DNA of 64,000 bases from NCBI GenBank assembly GCA_903892515.1, contig CAITIS010000087.1:16233-80232 (forward strand). Reading direction: 5' to 3'. The DNA comes from an uncultured Planctomycetota bacterium. Lineage in GTDB: Bacteria > Planctomycetota > Phycisphaerae > SM23-33. The notes beneath the pieces were generated by a model. That model saw only the letters and a program-made list of their open reading frames with translations. It was not told the DNA's origin and did no database searches. Of this stretch, positions 32,019 to 42,135 are shown piece by piece. The translations under genes and the position numbers were made by a program. Within the stretch, counting starts at the first letter, position 1. Each line of letters opens with the position of its first letter.

Positions 32019-35000
32019 GTGGCAGATCGAACAAGCATTTCGGGCATCGCCGGACCTCGCTCCGCGTTCGTCAAGCGGATGCTGGCGATAGCCTTGGTGG
32101 CGGATTTGCTCTTCATTGGCCCAGCGGCCCTCAAACTGCGGGGAAGCCGTGTGCAATATGAGGAACGCGCCGACGTTACGACGCAGAACCTCTCGCTGAC
32201 ATTGGCCGGACACCTCACCGATATCGTCGAAAAGATCGACATGACCGTGCGTGCGATGGCCGATGAAGTGCAAGGGCAAATTGCCCGGGGCGGGATCGAC
32301 GAAGCGGCTATGAATGCCCTGATTGTCCGACACCATTCCTACCTCCCGGTTCTCGACGGCTTGCGCGTAGTGAACGCTCAGGGGGAAAACGCCTACGGCA
32401 TCGGTGTAACTCCCGGAGTGCGGACAAGCGTGGCCGATCGGGCCTACTTCCTACGCTTACGCAGCGATTCGAAGGCGGGGCTGGTTATCTCCGAGCCGGT
32501 GGTGGGACGCGTCAGCAAGAAATGGTCGATCATCTTCGCCCGCCGGGTCAATCGGCCGGATGGTTCGTTCGCCGGGCTGGTCTACGGCACGATTGCGCTG
32601 GATGACTTTGTGAAAATGTTCTCATCCATCGATGTCGGCAAGCGGGGGACAATCGCGTTGCGCAGCGAGAAGCTGGCTCTTATCGCGCGGTATCCCGAGC
32701 CAGAGGGAGTCAGCAGTGCAGTTGGAAGTCTGGATGCCTCGGTCGACTTGCAGCGTCGCGTTCATGCGCAAAGCGGAGCCGGGAGCTATCACACCGCCGG
32801 GAACTTTGATCACATCGAGCGGTCTTACTCGTACCGGAAAGTCTCCGACTATCCATTCTACATAATCGTCGGGCTGGCTTACGAGGATTACATCGCTGCA
32901 TGGCGGAGCGAGGCCGCCGGGGTCGCGGCCTTGGTGGTGATGTTCGTTCTGTGCACGTTCATCGCGTCTTGGCTGGCTTACCGCGGGTGGATACGCCGAG
33001 CCATCGCCGCCCGTTCCCTGGCACGGCAGGACGCGGAGCTTCTGGAGACCAACCGCCAACTCGAACGAGCCACCGCCCGCGCCAACGAGATGGCGGTGCA
33101 ATCCGAGAAGGCCAGTGCCGCCAAGAGCGAGTTTCTGGCCAATATGTCGCACGAAATTCGCACGCCCATGAACGGCGTGATGGGCATGGTCGAGCTGCTG
33201 TTACGGACCGAACTGAACCCCCAGCAGCGTCGCCAGGCCGAGACCGCCTATCACTCGGCCGAGGCGCTGCTGCTGATACTCAACGACATCCTGGACTTCT
33301 CCAAGATCGAGGCCGGCATGCTGGAACTGGAATCGCGGCCGTTCGATCTGTCGGTGCAGGTGGAGGACACGGTACATCTGCTGGCCGCTCGCGCGCGGGA
33401 AGAGGGGCTGGAACTGGTGATGCGTTATCCGCCCGGCCATCCGCGGCACTTCCTGGGCGATCCGATGCGCCTCAGGCAGGTGCTGATGAATCTGCTAGGC
33501 AATGCCATCAAGTTCACGCGCCACGGCCACGTGCTCGTCAGCGTCGATGTCACGCCGGTACCGGCCGAGCAAGGTCCGGGCGGACTCGAAACGGCTTGCA
33601 TCGAACTGTCGGTGCGTGACACGGGCATTGGGATTCCGGCGGATAAGCTGGAGTACATCTTCGACAAGTTCACTCAAGCCAACACGTCCACGACGCGTAA
33701 GTTCGGCGGCACGGGGCTTGGCCTGGCCATCTGCCGGCGCCTGGTGGAGTTGATGGGCGGCAAGATCTGGGCGGAGAACGCCCCCGACGGCGAGGGCAGC
33801 ATCTTCCACGTTCGCGTCAACCTGCCGCCGGCCGAGCCGCTCCAAGCGGTTCGCCCCGCGCATCCTGACGAACTGGTCGGGCGGCATGTCCTGGTGGTCG
33901 ATGACCACCCGGTCAACCGAGAGGTGCTGCGGGATATCCTGCGTGACTGGGGCATGCGGCCAGGGCTGGCTGCCGACGGGTCGTCGGCTCTGCGGGCGTT
34001 GGAGCAGGCGCGCGGCGACGACGATCCGTTCACGCTGGCCGTTGTCGATGCCATCCTGCCCGGCATGGACGGCGTGACCTTGTGCCGCCACATCCTGAGA
34101 GATGCGCCTGCGTCGCTGCGCACGATCGTGATGCTCTCATCGGCCGACGATGGTCGGCAGGCGACCCAGTGCCGCGATGCCGGCGTGGAGTTCTACCTCG
34201 TCAAGCCGGTTCGACAGGGCGAGTTGATGGAAACGCTGCTGCACGCGATCGGCAAGACCGAGGGACGGCAAGAACGCAAACGACAGGAGCAGGAGCAAGC
34301 GATCTCCGTGCCGCACGCTCACGTACTACTGGCCGAAGACAACGCCGTCAACCAGGAAGTGGCGATGGCGCTGCTCAAGGCGATGGGTTGCTCGGCCGTG
34401 CTGGCGCAGAATGGCCTGGAGGCGCTCGAAGCTGCCCGGCGCGAGCCCTTCGACCTGATTTTCATGGACGTGCAGATGCCGGAAATGGGCGGCTTGGAGG
34501 CTACGGAGAAGCTTCGCCAGTGGGAGCAGGCCCAAGGTCGTCGCACGCCCATTGTGGCCATGACAGCGTACGCGATGAAGGGCGACGCCGAGCGGTGCCT
34601 GCATGCGGGCATGGACGACGTCGTCACCAAGCCCGTCAGCGCCCGCAGCATCGCCGATGCGATTCGCCGGTGGGCGGGCCCTGCTTCCGGCAGCCCGCCT
34701 CATGGCTGCTCCGTACAATGTGCGACGATGCCGGCACGCACTGAGGCCAACGCCGCCGCATCGAACACGGCGCCGCCAGTGGCCCGGGCGTTGTTGCAGG
34801 CCGAGCCGGCGGGCGTTGCGCAGCCTGATGTGCCGGCGTGCGAGCCGCTCAACCTGGATGATCTTCTGCAGCGCTGCCTGAGCAACCCGGGAATCGTCGA
34901 TTCGGTGCTGGTGGCCTTCCAGAGGAGTACCGAAAAGCTCATGGCCGACCTGGTCCAGACAATCGAGAGCGGGGACATGGTCACGGCTTGCCGGCACGCT

Positions 35001-35216
35001 CACACGCTCAAAGGCGCCGCTGCGAATATCTCGGCCGAGACGCTCCGTGCTGCGGCCTTGAAGGTCGAGCAGGAACTGAATGATGGCACTGGGGATGCCG
35101 CCAAAGCCAGCTTGCCCGCGCTGCAACTGGCGCTAGAAGTGTGCCTCGGGTTCATCCCCGAGGCGCGCAGTCGCCTTGTAGTTCGCTCCATACCCCGTTC
35201 GGAGGTGTCCCCATGA
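32019..35216 (+). CDS. Hybrid sensor histidine kinase: sensor-HisKA-HATPase-REC-REC-Hpt
   Basis: 1065 residues from a GTG at 32019 (GGAG seven bases upstream); a longer frame reaches 31959. A first membrane helix ([18 protein letters not shown]), an extracytoplasmic sensor of about 270 residues of the PDC/dCache type ([15 protein letters not shown], then [12 protein letters not shown]) and a second helix near residue 300 form the input. The HisKA box NMSHEIRTP has His378; HATPase boxes are LGNAIKF, DTGIGIP and [12 protein letters not shown]. Two receivers follow, with Asp677 ([11 protein letters not shown]) and Asp817 ([12 protein letters not shown]). A C-terminal Hpt domain has His995 (HAHTLKGAA). 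This is a complete BarA/LuxQ-type phosphorelay. The next gene, a response regulator, overlaps by four bases and is the obvious final acceptor. Confidence 0.93.
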   Translation: MADRTSISGIAGPRSAFVKRMLAIALVADLLFIGPAALKLRGSRVQYEERADVTTQNLSLTLAGHLTDIVEKIDMTVRAMADEVQGQIARGGIDEAAMNALIVRHHSYLPVLDGLRVVNAQGENAYGIGVTPGVRTSVADRAYFLRLRSDSKAGLVISEPVVGRVSKKWSIIFARRVNRPDGSFAGLVYGTIALDDFVKMFSSIDVGKRGTIALRSEKLALIARYPEPEGVSSAVGSLDASVDLQRRVHAQSGAGSYHTAGNFDHIERSYSYRKVSDYPFYIIVGLAYEDYIAAWRSEAAGVAALVVMFVLCTFIASWLAYRGWIRRAIAARSLARQDAELLETNRQLERATARANEMAVQSEKASAAKSEFLANMSHEIRTPMNGVMGMVELLLRTELNPQQRRQAETAYHSAEALLLILNDILDFSKIEAGMLELESRPFDLSVQVEDTVHLLAARAREEGLELVMRYPPGHPRHFLGDPMRLRQVLMNLLGNAIKFTRHGHVLVSVDVTPVPAEQGPGGLETACIELSVRDTGIGIPADKLEYIFDKFTQANTSTTRKFGGTGLGLAICRRLVELMGGKIWAENAPDGEGSIFHVRVNLPPAEPLQAVRPAHPDELVGRHVLVVDDHPVNREVLRDILRDWGMRPGLAADGSSALRALEQARGDDDPFTLAVVDAILPGMDGVTLCRHILRDAPASLRTIVMLSSADDGRQATQCRDAGVEFYLVKPVRQGELMETLLHAIGKTEGRQERKRQEQEQAISVPHAHVLLAEDNAVNQEVAMALLKAMGCSAVLAQNGLEALEAARREPFDLIFMDVQMPEMGGLEATEKLRQWEQAQGRRTPIVAMTAYAMKGDAERCLHAGMDDVVTKPVSARSIADAIRRWAGPASGSPPHGCSVQCATMPARTEANAAASNTAPPVARALLQAEPAGVAQPDVPACEPLNLDDLLQRCLSNPGIVDSVLVAFQRSTEKLMADLVQTIESGDMVTACRHAHTLKGAAANISAETLRAAALKVEQELNDGTGDAAKASLPALQLALEVCLGFIPEARSRLVVRSIPRSEVSP

Positions 35217-36241
35217 AGATTCTTATCGCGGAAGACGATCGCGTGTCGGCAGTTCTGTTGTGCGAAGTTCTGGAACGGATGGGCCATGAGGTCCACACCG
35301 CCAGCAACGGCAAGGAAGCACTGACGCTCCTGCGAGAGACGGACTACTCGGTTGTTATTTCCGACTGGGAGATGCCCGAAATGGATGGGCTCGAGCTTTG
35401 CCGCGCCATCCGGGCCGAAGAGTTCGACCATTATGTCTACGTGTTGATGCTGACCGTGCGGCACGGCACCCAGCACGTAGTGGAAGGCTTGGCCGCCGGG
35501 GCGGACGAGTTCATGTCCAAGCCCCTGATCCCGGAAGAGTTGACCGTCCGGCTGCGGACGGCTGAGCGTATTCTCACGCTTGAGACCCGCGACCTGGCGA
35601 TCTTCTCCATGGCGCGACTGGCGGAAAGCCGCGACCCCGAAACCGGCGCCCACCTGGAACGCGTGCGGCAGTACTCACGCTGCCTGGCCAAGGACCTGAG
35701 CCAGCAAAAGGCCCTCGCCGGCCAGATCACGCCGGCCTTCATCAACCTGATCTACCAGACCAGCCCGCTGCACGACATCGGCAAGGTGAGCATTCCCGAC
35801 TGTGTCCTGCTTAAGCCCGGCCGGTTGGACAACAGCGAATTTGAGATCATGAAGACGCACGCCCGCGCCGGCGCCGAAACGCTTGAAAAGGCCATTCGGA
35901 TGCACCCTGGGGCCGATTTCCTGAGGATGGCGCGCGACATCGCCGGGTATCATCACGAACGATTCGACGGCAAGGGCTATCCCTCGGGCCTGGCCGGCGA
36001 TGACATCCCGCTATCAGCCCGCATCTTCTCGGTCGCCGATGTCTATGACGCCCTGGTGTCCAAACGCGTGTACAAGGCCGCATTTACCCATCAAGTGGCG
36101 CGCAGCATCATCCTGGAAGGTTCGGGAACGCAGTTCGACCCGGACGTCATCGAGAGCTTCCGTCGGTGCGAGGAGCAGTTCCGGGCCACGGCGTTGGCAA
36201 TGTCCGACGACGCTCGCCAACTCGAAGAGGCCTTGACGTAG
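35213..36241 (+). CDS. Response regulator REC-HD-GYP (cyclic di-GMP phosphodiesterase)
   Basis: 342 residues. ATG at 35213 overlaps the TGA of the kinase gene (ATGA), with GGAGG upstream, so the pair is translationally coupled. Receiver: Asp51 in [13 protein letters not shown], plus KPL. HD-GYP domain: His187-Asp188 in [11 protein letters not shown], then [11 protein letters not shown] starting at His247, a full GYP motif, and ADVYDAL. All metal ligands look intact, so hydrolysis of c-di-GMP is expected, activated or inhibited by phosphorylation of Asp51. RpfG-type proteins of this layout control exopolysaccharide and motility. A terminator follows at 36263. Confidence 0.93.
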   Translation: MKILIAEDDRVSAVLLCEVLERMGHEVHTASNGKEALTLLRETDYSVVISDWEMPEMDGLELCRAIRAEEFDHYVYVLMLTVRHGTQHVVEGLAAGADEFMSKPLIPEELTVRLRTAERILTLETRDLAIFSMARLAESRDPETGAHLERVRQYSRCLAKDLSQQKALAGQITPAFINLIYQTSPLHDIGKVSIPDCVLLKPGRLDNSEFEIMKTHARAGAETLEKAIRMHPGADFLRMARDIAGYHHERFDGKGYPSGLAGDDIPLSARIFSVADVYDALVSKRVYKAAFTHQVARSIILEGSGTQFDPDVIESFRRCEEQFRATALAMSDDARQLEEALT

Positions 36242-36262
36242 AAACGTTGACAGCGCAAAGAA

Positions 36263-36297
36263 GACGGGCGAACCAGCCAAGGTTCGCCCGTCATTTC
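36263..36297 (+). terminator. Rho-independent terminator of the phosphorelay operon
   Basis: A perfect 12-bp stem (GACGGGCGAACC/GGTTCGCCCGTC) with a six-base loop, followed by ATTTCAT. Confidence 0.8.
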
Positions 36298-36357
36298 ATA
36301 ACAGCTGCGGGGCCGGGCATCCTGCACCCGGCAACGCATATTCAAAGACTGCTTTGC

Positions 36358-39300
36358 TTACGGCTGCGCCTGTGTCAGGTCGTCGAAGCTGCCGACGTTC
36401 CCACCTATCGTTTCTGCCGGGTCGTTTACGACCTTGCCCGTGTCGTAATCGGCGTTGGCAGAGGGGACGTACTTGAGCACCTTACTGGTGATCTTCTTAT
36501 TCAGGGTCGTGGTCATGGCCGGGGTGCTCGAATCCCACGGGATGGTGCCAACGACGTACACGTTCGTGCCGGTGCCCGTGATTGTGCCCCAGGTGGCATG
36601 GGTGTTCACGGGGGAGCCATCTCCGCCGCCCAGGTGCAAGCTCAGGTTCATGTCGCCGCCGACGAAGAAGCCCGGCCTGTTCCCGTCCGCCTCCACCCAG
36701 CTGCCCGGATTATCGGGATCCTTCTTGAGCTTCAGCACCGCGTTGGCGACCACTGCCTTGGCGCTGACGTTACCCAGGCTGTTTCGCACCGTCACGCTGG
36801 CGCTGAACTCGCTTGCCAGCACGGAAATGTTGCCGATCGCATCAGCTTCAAGCACGGCAGTGAAGCTTCCCGCCGTCACCGAGATGTTGCCGATGCCGCT
36901 GGCCTTGAAGAGCTCACTGTCGAAGTTGCCGCCGACGGTTTCGGCCGAGTCGAGCGTGGAGTTCACGATGGCGACCGCCGTTGTGCTGACGGGGCCGATC
37001 TTGCCCGTGACCTCCACGTGGCTGGAGATGTTGCCGCCGGTGACGGCGATGGACTTGATGGCAAAAGCGTTCGTCGCGGTTTCGGCCGAGAGGTCGGCCA
37101 GCAGGTTGGCGGGCGTCATGTTTTCTTCACTCGCGACGTAATTGACGCCGCCGATGAGCGTCAGTTTCTTGGCGTTCCGCGTGACGGCCTGCACCGAGAT
37201 GGCGCCGATGCCGTTCTTGGCATGGATCGTCCCGGCCAGGTCTCCGCCGACAGTCGTGAGATTGCCGACTTTGCCGCTGGTGTCGATGACGGCGGCGATG
37301 CCACCGCCCCGCGTCCAGAACACGGGCGTCATCTTCGGATCGCCGTTGTTGAGGTACACGGGCTCGCCGTTCTTGTCCAGCACTTCGGCCATGCCCGACT
37401 TGTACGTCAGCGCCTTGATCGTAATGTTGCCAATGTCGCCGCTGATGCCAGTCAGGTCCACGGGGCTGTCATCAGTTCCGAACGACCCGCCCGTCAGCGT
37501 GACCGGGCCCAGGGAGGGCTTGCCCTTGACCACGCCTGCCGCAATTTCGGGGCTAAGAATGTTGCCGCCGCGCGTGCCGCCCTCGGGACCGTCGGGATTC
37601 CACCAGGACATGGCCGTGACCGTGATCTTGTCGATCGAGCCCTGCGAGTAGATCGCGCCGGTCAGGTCGCCGCCAGTGACGGTGATCTGCTTGATGCCGC
37701 CGATGCCGATGTTCAGATCGGCGCCGAAGTCGTTGCCGGCATCTGGATCGACGCCCGGTCCGAGCGGGCCAGCGACAGTCAGCGTGTTAAGGCCCAAGGC
37801 CGAGATTTCCCCGCTGATCCACTTGGCGACGTTCAGCTTGTCCAGCGTGCCGGCAATACGGAGGTCTACGTCGTTGCCGACCCGGCGGGCGGTAAAAGTC
37901 ATCTTGTCGGCAGCGGTTCCACCGATGTACAGCGGCGTGTTATCGGACACGTCCAGCAGGGTCAGCGTCTTGACGCCGCCGCGCATGCGGATGCCCGTTG
38001 GGCCCAAGGCGACTTTGCTCAAGTCCAGCGCGCCCAGCGTCGTTGATCCGGCGCTGATGATGCCGCCGACGTCGGCCAGTCCGTCGCCGTCATTGCCACT
38101 GGGCGTGACAACGCCCATGCTCAGCTTGGAGGTGCCATCGCCCACCACCAGGACATACTTCAGGAGGCCGCCGGAATCGAAGAGGAACTCGGCGTAACCC
38201 TTGCCCGTGAGGCTGGGCGTGACCTTGTCGCCCTCGCCGGCGTCCTCGGTGTACGACCAGCCCTTTGGCTCAGCCTTGGCCACGGTGCCGATCAAGTGAA
38301 CGTTGTCCTGGCCAAACGTGCCAAAGTCCACTGCCGCTTGCTGGTAGCTTTCCACGGTTGTCGGCACGCCGGAAGTCACTGTGGATGCCGGATTGTTGAA
38401 CCGGACCTGCACCTCGTACACGTCATCGGCATCGAGGTCGCCGCTGCTGGGCTGCCAGGCCGTTTCTGTCGCAGCCAGATCGTCCGATGCCACGCCTTCT
38501 TGGGTTATGGCCTGGCCAAGACTGGCCTCGATTGTGCCGGCGGCGGGCGCGCCTGTCCAAGCGTTCCACGTCACGTTCAGCGTCGGATCGACAGCCCCGT
38601 CAAATGCCTTGGGGCTGGTGATCTTCGGGGCTTGGCCAGGCAGCGATGACGAAGCAAAGCTCACGTGGCCACTCCAGTCATCGCCGTTGGGCGATTTGAC
38701 CAGCAGGGCGGCGCCAGCCGTCGAAGACAGCGAAGTCCACTGGGCGGCATTCAGGCCGGTCCAGATGAAGATGAACTGCTGTTGCCCAGCCTCGTTGCTG
38801 AAGGCTTGGAAGTTGGTTCTGAGATTGCCCACGGAGGTTGTGTCATCGACGGGTTCGCCTGCCCATTCCGGCCACAGGAAACTGGCCGAAGTGAACGCTG
38901 TGCCCCACGGCGTTGTGCCGCTGAAGGTTGACAAGCCATCGCCCCAAATGCCCAAAGCGTATTCGTACGTCGAGCCGGACTGGTCCGCCTTCTGGACGAT
39001 GCCTCGGCGGGTCTCAACGCCCGAGACAATCGGCACCAGCACGGAAAAGTCCATGGTCGTCTTCGTCTCGGATTGCATCTGGACCGAAACGCCGTTGACC
39101 GGGGCAGTGCCGGCGTTAAAGAAGTTCACGGCGAAAATGTAGGACTGGCCGCCCAGCAGCGAAACAGTGGGCGTCATGTTGGTGGCTGAGCCGGCTAGGT
39201 TGCCGACGAGCGGCGTACTGTCGGGCAGGCCGCTGTCCAGATCGAAGCCCACGTGGCCGGTCGCGCCTGCGCCAGCCCACGCATCCCACGTGAACACGAC

Positions 39301-40590
39301 ATTGGGGTCGACGTCCAAGCCGCCTGTCTCTGGGCTGGTGATGTTCGGCAACGCGCCGGGCTGGCTGGCGGAAGACGGGAAACTGAGCTCGCCGCGCCAC
39401 ACACCGTCGTTGGCCGGATCCTGGCCGTCGCTTGATCGGATCACCACGTCCGCGCCGGCCGAGTCCAGCGTGCTGAAGAAGTCAGTGTCTGCCACGGTCC
39501 AGGTGACATCGAAGTAGTAGTCGGTTCCGCCTTCCACCGTGCCGGCGTCGAGCTGCACGTCCCCGTTCGAGGTCGAGTAGGTCTCGCCCGCCCAGTCGGT
39601 CGGCAGGAAGTCGCTGCCAAGGTCGACCGTCGTGCTCCAGGGCGTGGTGACGATCATGTCGATCAGGTTCGTCCCGGCCGCATATATCTCGTAAGAGTTG
39701 CCCGCGGTATCGCCGCCGGCCGTGAGGTCGTGGAAGTGCAGGCGGGTCACCGACAGCTTGGAGATGGTGGTGACGTTGCTGGTCTCAGTCGTGAAGTTCT
39801 CGATGACCGTGGTTTGGGACGATACGCTTGTGGTTGCCACGCCATCAAGGTCTACACTGCCAGGCTGCACAAACGTAACCGCCAGGTCATACGTCGTCAC
39901 GCCCTCAAGCAGCGAGGTCGGCGTCGTGGGCGCAAAGCTCGTAGTCGAGTCGGAATCATCCAGGCTGCTGACGTTCTGTCCGCCGGATACTCTCACCAAG
40001 TACTGGATCCGGCCGGTGCCGTCGGCGTCCTGCCAGTCGTCGATCGTGATCGTCGGATCGCGCCGCACGTCCGCCTGGTCGACTTCGGGGAAGGTGATGC
40101 TGGGCGCGTGCCCGTCCGAGGGCAGGGCCGACGATGAGAAGTCCAGGGTGCGTTCCCAGGGGTCGGTGGCACCGTAGTAGACGTCCAGCGTGGTACTGGC
40201 GTCGGGAGCATCCATAGCGTTCCAGTCTTCCAAGGAGAGGTCCCATGTGACTTGGATGTACCGCACCTCTGGCGTGGAGTAAGCACTAAACGTGACGTTG
40301 ACGCTGATAAGGGGCGTAACGGTGCTGCCATCCCAGTCGGCGGGCAGAAAGTCGGCGGCAGCGGCATCGAAGTCGCCGCCCCAGGGCAGGCTCGCCTGAA
40401 GGTTGGTCATGTCGGCCGCACCGACGACGAGGGAGTACTGCATCGTCTCGTTCAGGCTGCCGCCCCGGTAATCATCCACGAGCAGCCGCCCGACCGCCAC
40501 GCTGCTGATAGGCGTTGCATCCAGCATGACTCGGGATTCCAACGCTTCGATGAGTGTCTGTCCGTGCGAACGCTTGGTGCGTGTTCTCAA
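36358..40590 (-). CDS. Giant surface protein with LEPR-XLL-type N-terminus and tandem modules
   Basis: 1410 residues. The N-terminus has no ordinary signal peptide but carries IEALESRVMLDA about 15 residues in, a form of the LEPR-XLL motif found at the start of large planctomycete surface proteins. Residues about 25-740 form three diverged tandem units of roughly 220 residues, each repeating a TPWG-x-FLP-x-DWAGE segment and an ITSPE-x-DxDPxxxxxWDAWxGAGATG segment. Residues about 740-1400 are beta-solenoid-like, with many short GNIS/VTxGxxxG strands. The start is TTG at 40590 with AAAAGGAG upstream. It is Asp/Thr/Gly-rich and poor in Cys, typical of secreted matrix or adhesion proteins. The specific role is unknown. 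Confidence 0.85.
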   Translation of the reverse strand: MRTRTKRSHGQTLIEALESRVMLDATPISSVAVGRLLVDDYRGGSLNETMQYSLVVGAADMTNLQASLPWGGDFDAAAADFLPADWDGSTVTPLISVNVTFSAYSTPEVRYIQVTWDLSLEDWNAMDAPDASTTLDVYYGATDPWERTLDFSSSALPSDGHAPSITFPEVDQADVRRDPTITIDDWQDADGTGRIQYLVRVSGGQNVSSLDDSDSTTSFAPTTPTSLLEGVTTYDLAVTFVQPGSVDLDGVATTSVSSQTTVIENFTTETSNVTTISKLSVTRLHFHDLTAGGDTAGNSYEIYAAGTNLIDMIVTTPWSTTVDLGSDFLPTDWAGETYSTSNGDVQLDAGTVEGGTDYYFDVTWTVADTDFFSTLDSAGADVVIRSSDGQDPANDGVWRGELSFPSSASQPGALPNITSPETGGLDVDPNVVFTWDAWAGAGATGHVGFDLDSGLPDSTPLVGNLAGSATNMTPTVSLLGGQSYIFAVNFFNAGTAPVNGVSVQMQSETKTTMDFSVLVPIVSGVETRRGIVQKADQSGSTYEYALGIWGDGLSTFSGTTPWGTAFTSASFLWPEWAGEPVDDTTSVGNLRTNFQAFSNEAGQQQFIFIWTGLNAAQWTSLSSTAGAALLVKSPNGDDWSGHVSFASSSLPGQAPKITSPKAFDGAVDPTLNVTWNAWTGAPAAGTIEASLGQAITQEGVASDDLAATETAWQPSSGDLDADDVYEVQVRFNNPASTVTSGVPTTVESYQQAAVDFGTFGQDNVHLIGTVAKAEPKGWSYTEDAGEGDKVTPSLTGKGYAEFLFDSGGLLKYVLVVGDGTSKLSMGVVTPSGNDGDGLADVGGIISAGSTTLGALDLSKVALGPTGIRMRGGVKTLTLLDVSDNTPLYIGGTAADKMTFTARRVGNDVDLRIAGTLDKLNVAKWISGEISALGLNTLTVAGPLGPGVDPDAGNDFGADLNIGIGGIKQITVTGGDLTGAIYSQGSIDKITVTAMSWWNPDGPEGGTRGGNILSPEIAAGVVKGKPSLGPVTLTGGSFGTDDSPVDLTGISGDIGNITIKALTYKSGMAEVLDKNGEPVYLNNGDPKMTPVFWTRGGGIAAVIDTSGKVGNLTTVGGDLAGTIHAKNGIGAISVQAVTRNAKKLTLIGGVNYVASEENMTPANLLADLSAETATNAFAIKSIAVTGGNISSHVEVTGKIGPVSTTAVAIVNSTLDSAETVGGNFDSELFKASGIGNISVTAGSFTAVLEADAIGNISVLASEFSASVTVRNSLGNVSAKAVVANAVLKLKKDPDNPGSWVEADGNRPGFFVGGDMNLSLHLGGGDGSPVNTHATWGTITGTGTNVYVVGTIPWDSSTPAMTTTLNKKITSKVLKYVPSANADYDTGKVVNDPAETIGGNVGSFDDLTQAQP

Positions 40591-41020
40591 GGGCTTCTCC
40601 TTTTCGAGGGGTACATGTACTTAGGCCGAAGCGGGGGCCTCCCACCGGCTCTCGTACTCATGCAGACGCCAAGCCTGCCATGCCGCATCCATCGGCTGGC
40701 CAGGGAGGCTTTCTAGTCATCGACAACAAGGCTCGCGAAGGTGCAATCAAATGTACTGCTTGGCGCTTCCGCCTTGGCCGGGTATTCTATCGTCAAGAAT
40801 GGATACCTGAAAGTGAAATCATCCCTGCGTTCCCACGGGGCCTTTCGGGAATGTAGAGTCTGCTCTTGCGTCGGAGGGGGATTGAGAATACAAAGGCGGC
40901 GTTGTCGCAATGGCCTGTGGGCGCGAGCCGGTCGGGCGCTTCGCCCTCTGGAAATTCATCAGGATTCCGGCAGAACCAAATTGTCGTTTAGGTTGTGAAT
41001 TGTGCTTGCATAGGACGTAA
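40591..41020. other. Divergent intergenic region between LEPR protein and exopolysaccharide genes
   Basis: 430 bases without a gene. Promoters of both divergent transcripts must lie here. AT-rich patches near 40785-40815 and 40975-41010 are the likeliest, but no clear -35/-10 pair was found. Confidence 0.4.
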
Positions 41021-42124
41021 ATGTGGGTAAAAAGGGACATGGGGCTTGTTTCTGATCGGCAAGTCACTCAAAGGATTGCGAGGCATGCGTCGGTGACACG
41101 GGCGAAACCAGCATTGGCAAGCTTAATGCTAGCGTGGCTGCCGGGCCTGCTGTTGGGCGGGTGCGCCCCTAAGTGTTCCCCTCCGTCTCAGTTAGAGGCC
41201 TTTGACAAGGCCGGTCCCGTCGTCATACAGGTGGATATGACGCAAGTGGCCGAGGCGCGGATCCCGGTGGGGCAGTACCGGCCTATCTGCGGCGACGTCC
41301 TTGAGTTCCAGATGCCTGAAATGATCCAGGCCGCCAACTTGGACGAGCCCGGCACGGCCATTCCTCCTTATTCCAGCCGCGTGAGCGAGGACGGCACGAT
41401 CTGTGTGCCGCTGATCGGCCGCGTGCCGGCGGCGGGCAAGACGCTGCGCGAGATTGAAGCCGCCATTGAAACCCGCTGCTATCCCAAGTATCTGGCCAAC
41501 CCGGTATCCATCGTTGCCAAGGTCTCAGAGTATTACACGATCCCGGTGACGGTGACCGGGGCCGTGGGTTCGCCGGGCCTGTACCGTCTGCATAGCGATG
41601 AGTGTTCGCTGGTGTCGCTGCTGATGAAGGCCGGCGGGATCGTCAAGGAAGGCGCCGGGGCCATTCGCGTCATTCGGCCAGACCACGAGATCAAGACGGT
41701 GCCCATCCCCGTTCGCGGGTACAACGTGCCCTTCGTCGACATCGCCTTGGAGGGTGGTGAGACCATCGAGGTCGAAGTGATGGAACAGCGGACGTTGACA
41801 GTGGTGGGGCTGGTGAACAAGCCCGGATCGTATCCGTACCCTGTGGGCACGGAGTATAATCTCACCCAGGGCCTGGCGCTGGCCGGCGGCATGGACACGT
41901 TTGTGGCGCCGGGGTATGCCAAGGTGTACCGGCAGGACGCAAACGGTCACGTGGTAGCCGTGGCAGTCAAAGTTGATGACTTGAACCGGGCTTCGTGTGC
42001 CCGGGTGCGGCTCCGTCCCGGCGACATTATCTCGGTGGATCACACGGCCGATACCGCGATCCGGCAGGCCATCATGACCTTCATCCGGGTGTCGGGCGGT
42101 GCGGCGATCGGCTTTGCGCCTTAA
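41021..42124 (+). CDS. Polysaccharide export lipoprotein (Wza-like, SLBB)
   Basis: 367 residues. A signal sequence ends in a lipobox LLLGGC with Cys48, so it is an outer-membrane lipoprotein. It contains a Poly_export domain (YRPICGDVLEFQM, VSEDGTICVPLIGRVPAAG, ETRCYPKYLANPVSIV) followed by two SLBB-like segments (VTVTGAVGSPGLYRL, LTVVGLVNKPGSYPY). The family forms the export pore for exopolysaccharide. ATG at 41021 has AGGAC upstream; another ATG at 41039 is possible. Eleven bases separate its stop from the BY-kinase start. No glycosyltransferases follow in the window, so the sugar chain is made elsewhere. Confidence 0.92.
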   Translation: MWVKRDMGLVSDRQVTQRIARHASVTRAKPALASLMLAWLPGLLLGGCAPKCSPPSQLEAFDKAGPVVIQVDMTQVAEARIPVGQYRPICGDVLEFQMPEMIQAANLDEPGTAIPPYSSRVSEDGTICVPLIGRVPAAGKTLREIEAAIETRCYPKYLANPVSIVAKVSEYYTIPVTVTGAVGSPGLYRLHSDECSLVSLLMKAGGIVKEGAGAIRVIRPDHEIKTVPIPVRGYNVPFVDIALEGGETIEVEVMEQRTLTVVGLVNKPGSYPYPVGTEYNLTQGLALAGGMDTFVAPGYAKVYRQDANGHVVAVAVKVDDLNRASCARVRLRPGDIISVDHTADTAIRQAIMTFIRVSGGAAIGFAP

Positions 42125-42135
42125 TCGGCTGGCAT

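Noticed and set aside
36166..38046. 626-codon plus-strand open frame opposite the giant LEPR protein
   Set aside because: Low-complexity antisense shadow that begins inside the HD-GYP gene and crosses its terminator.
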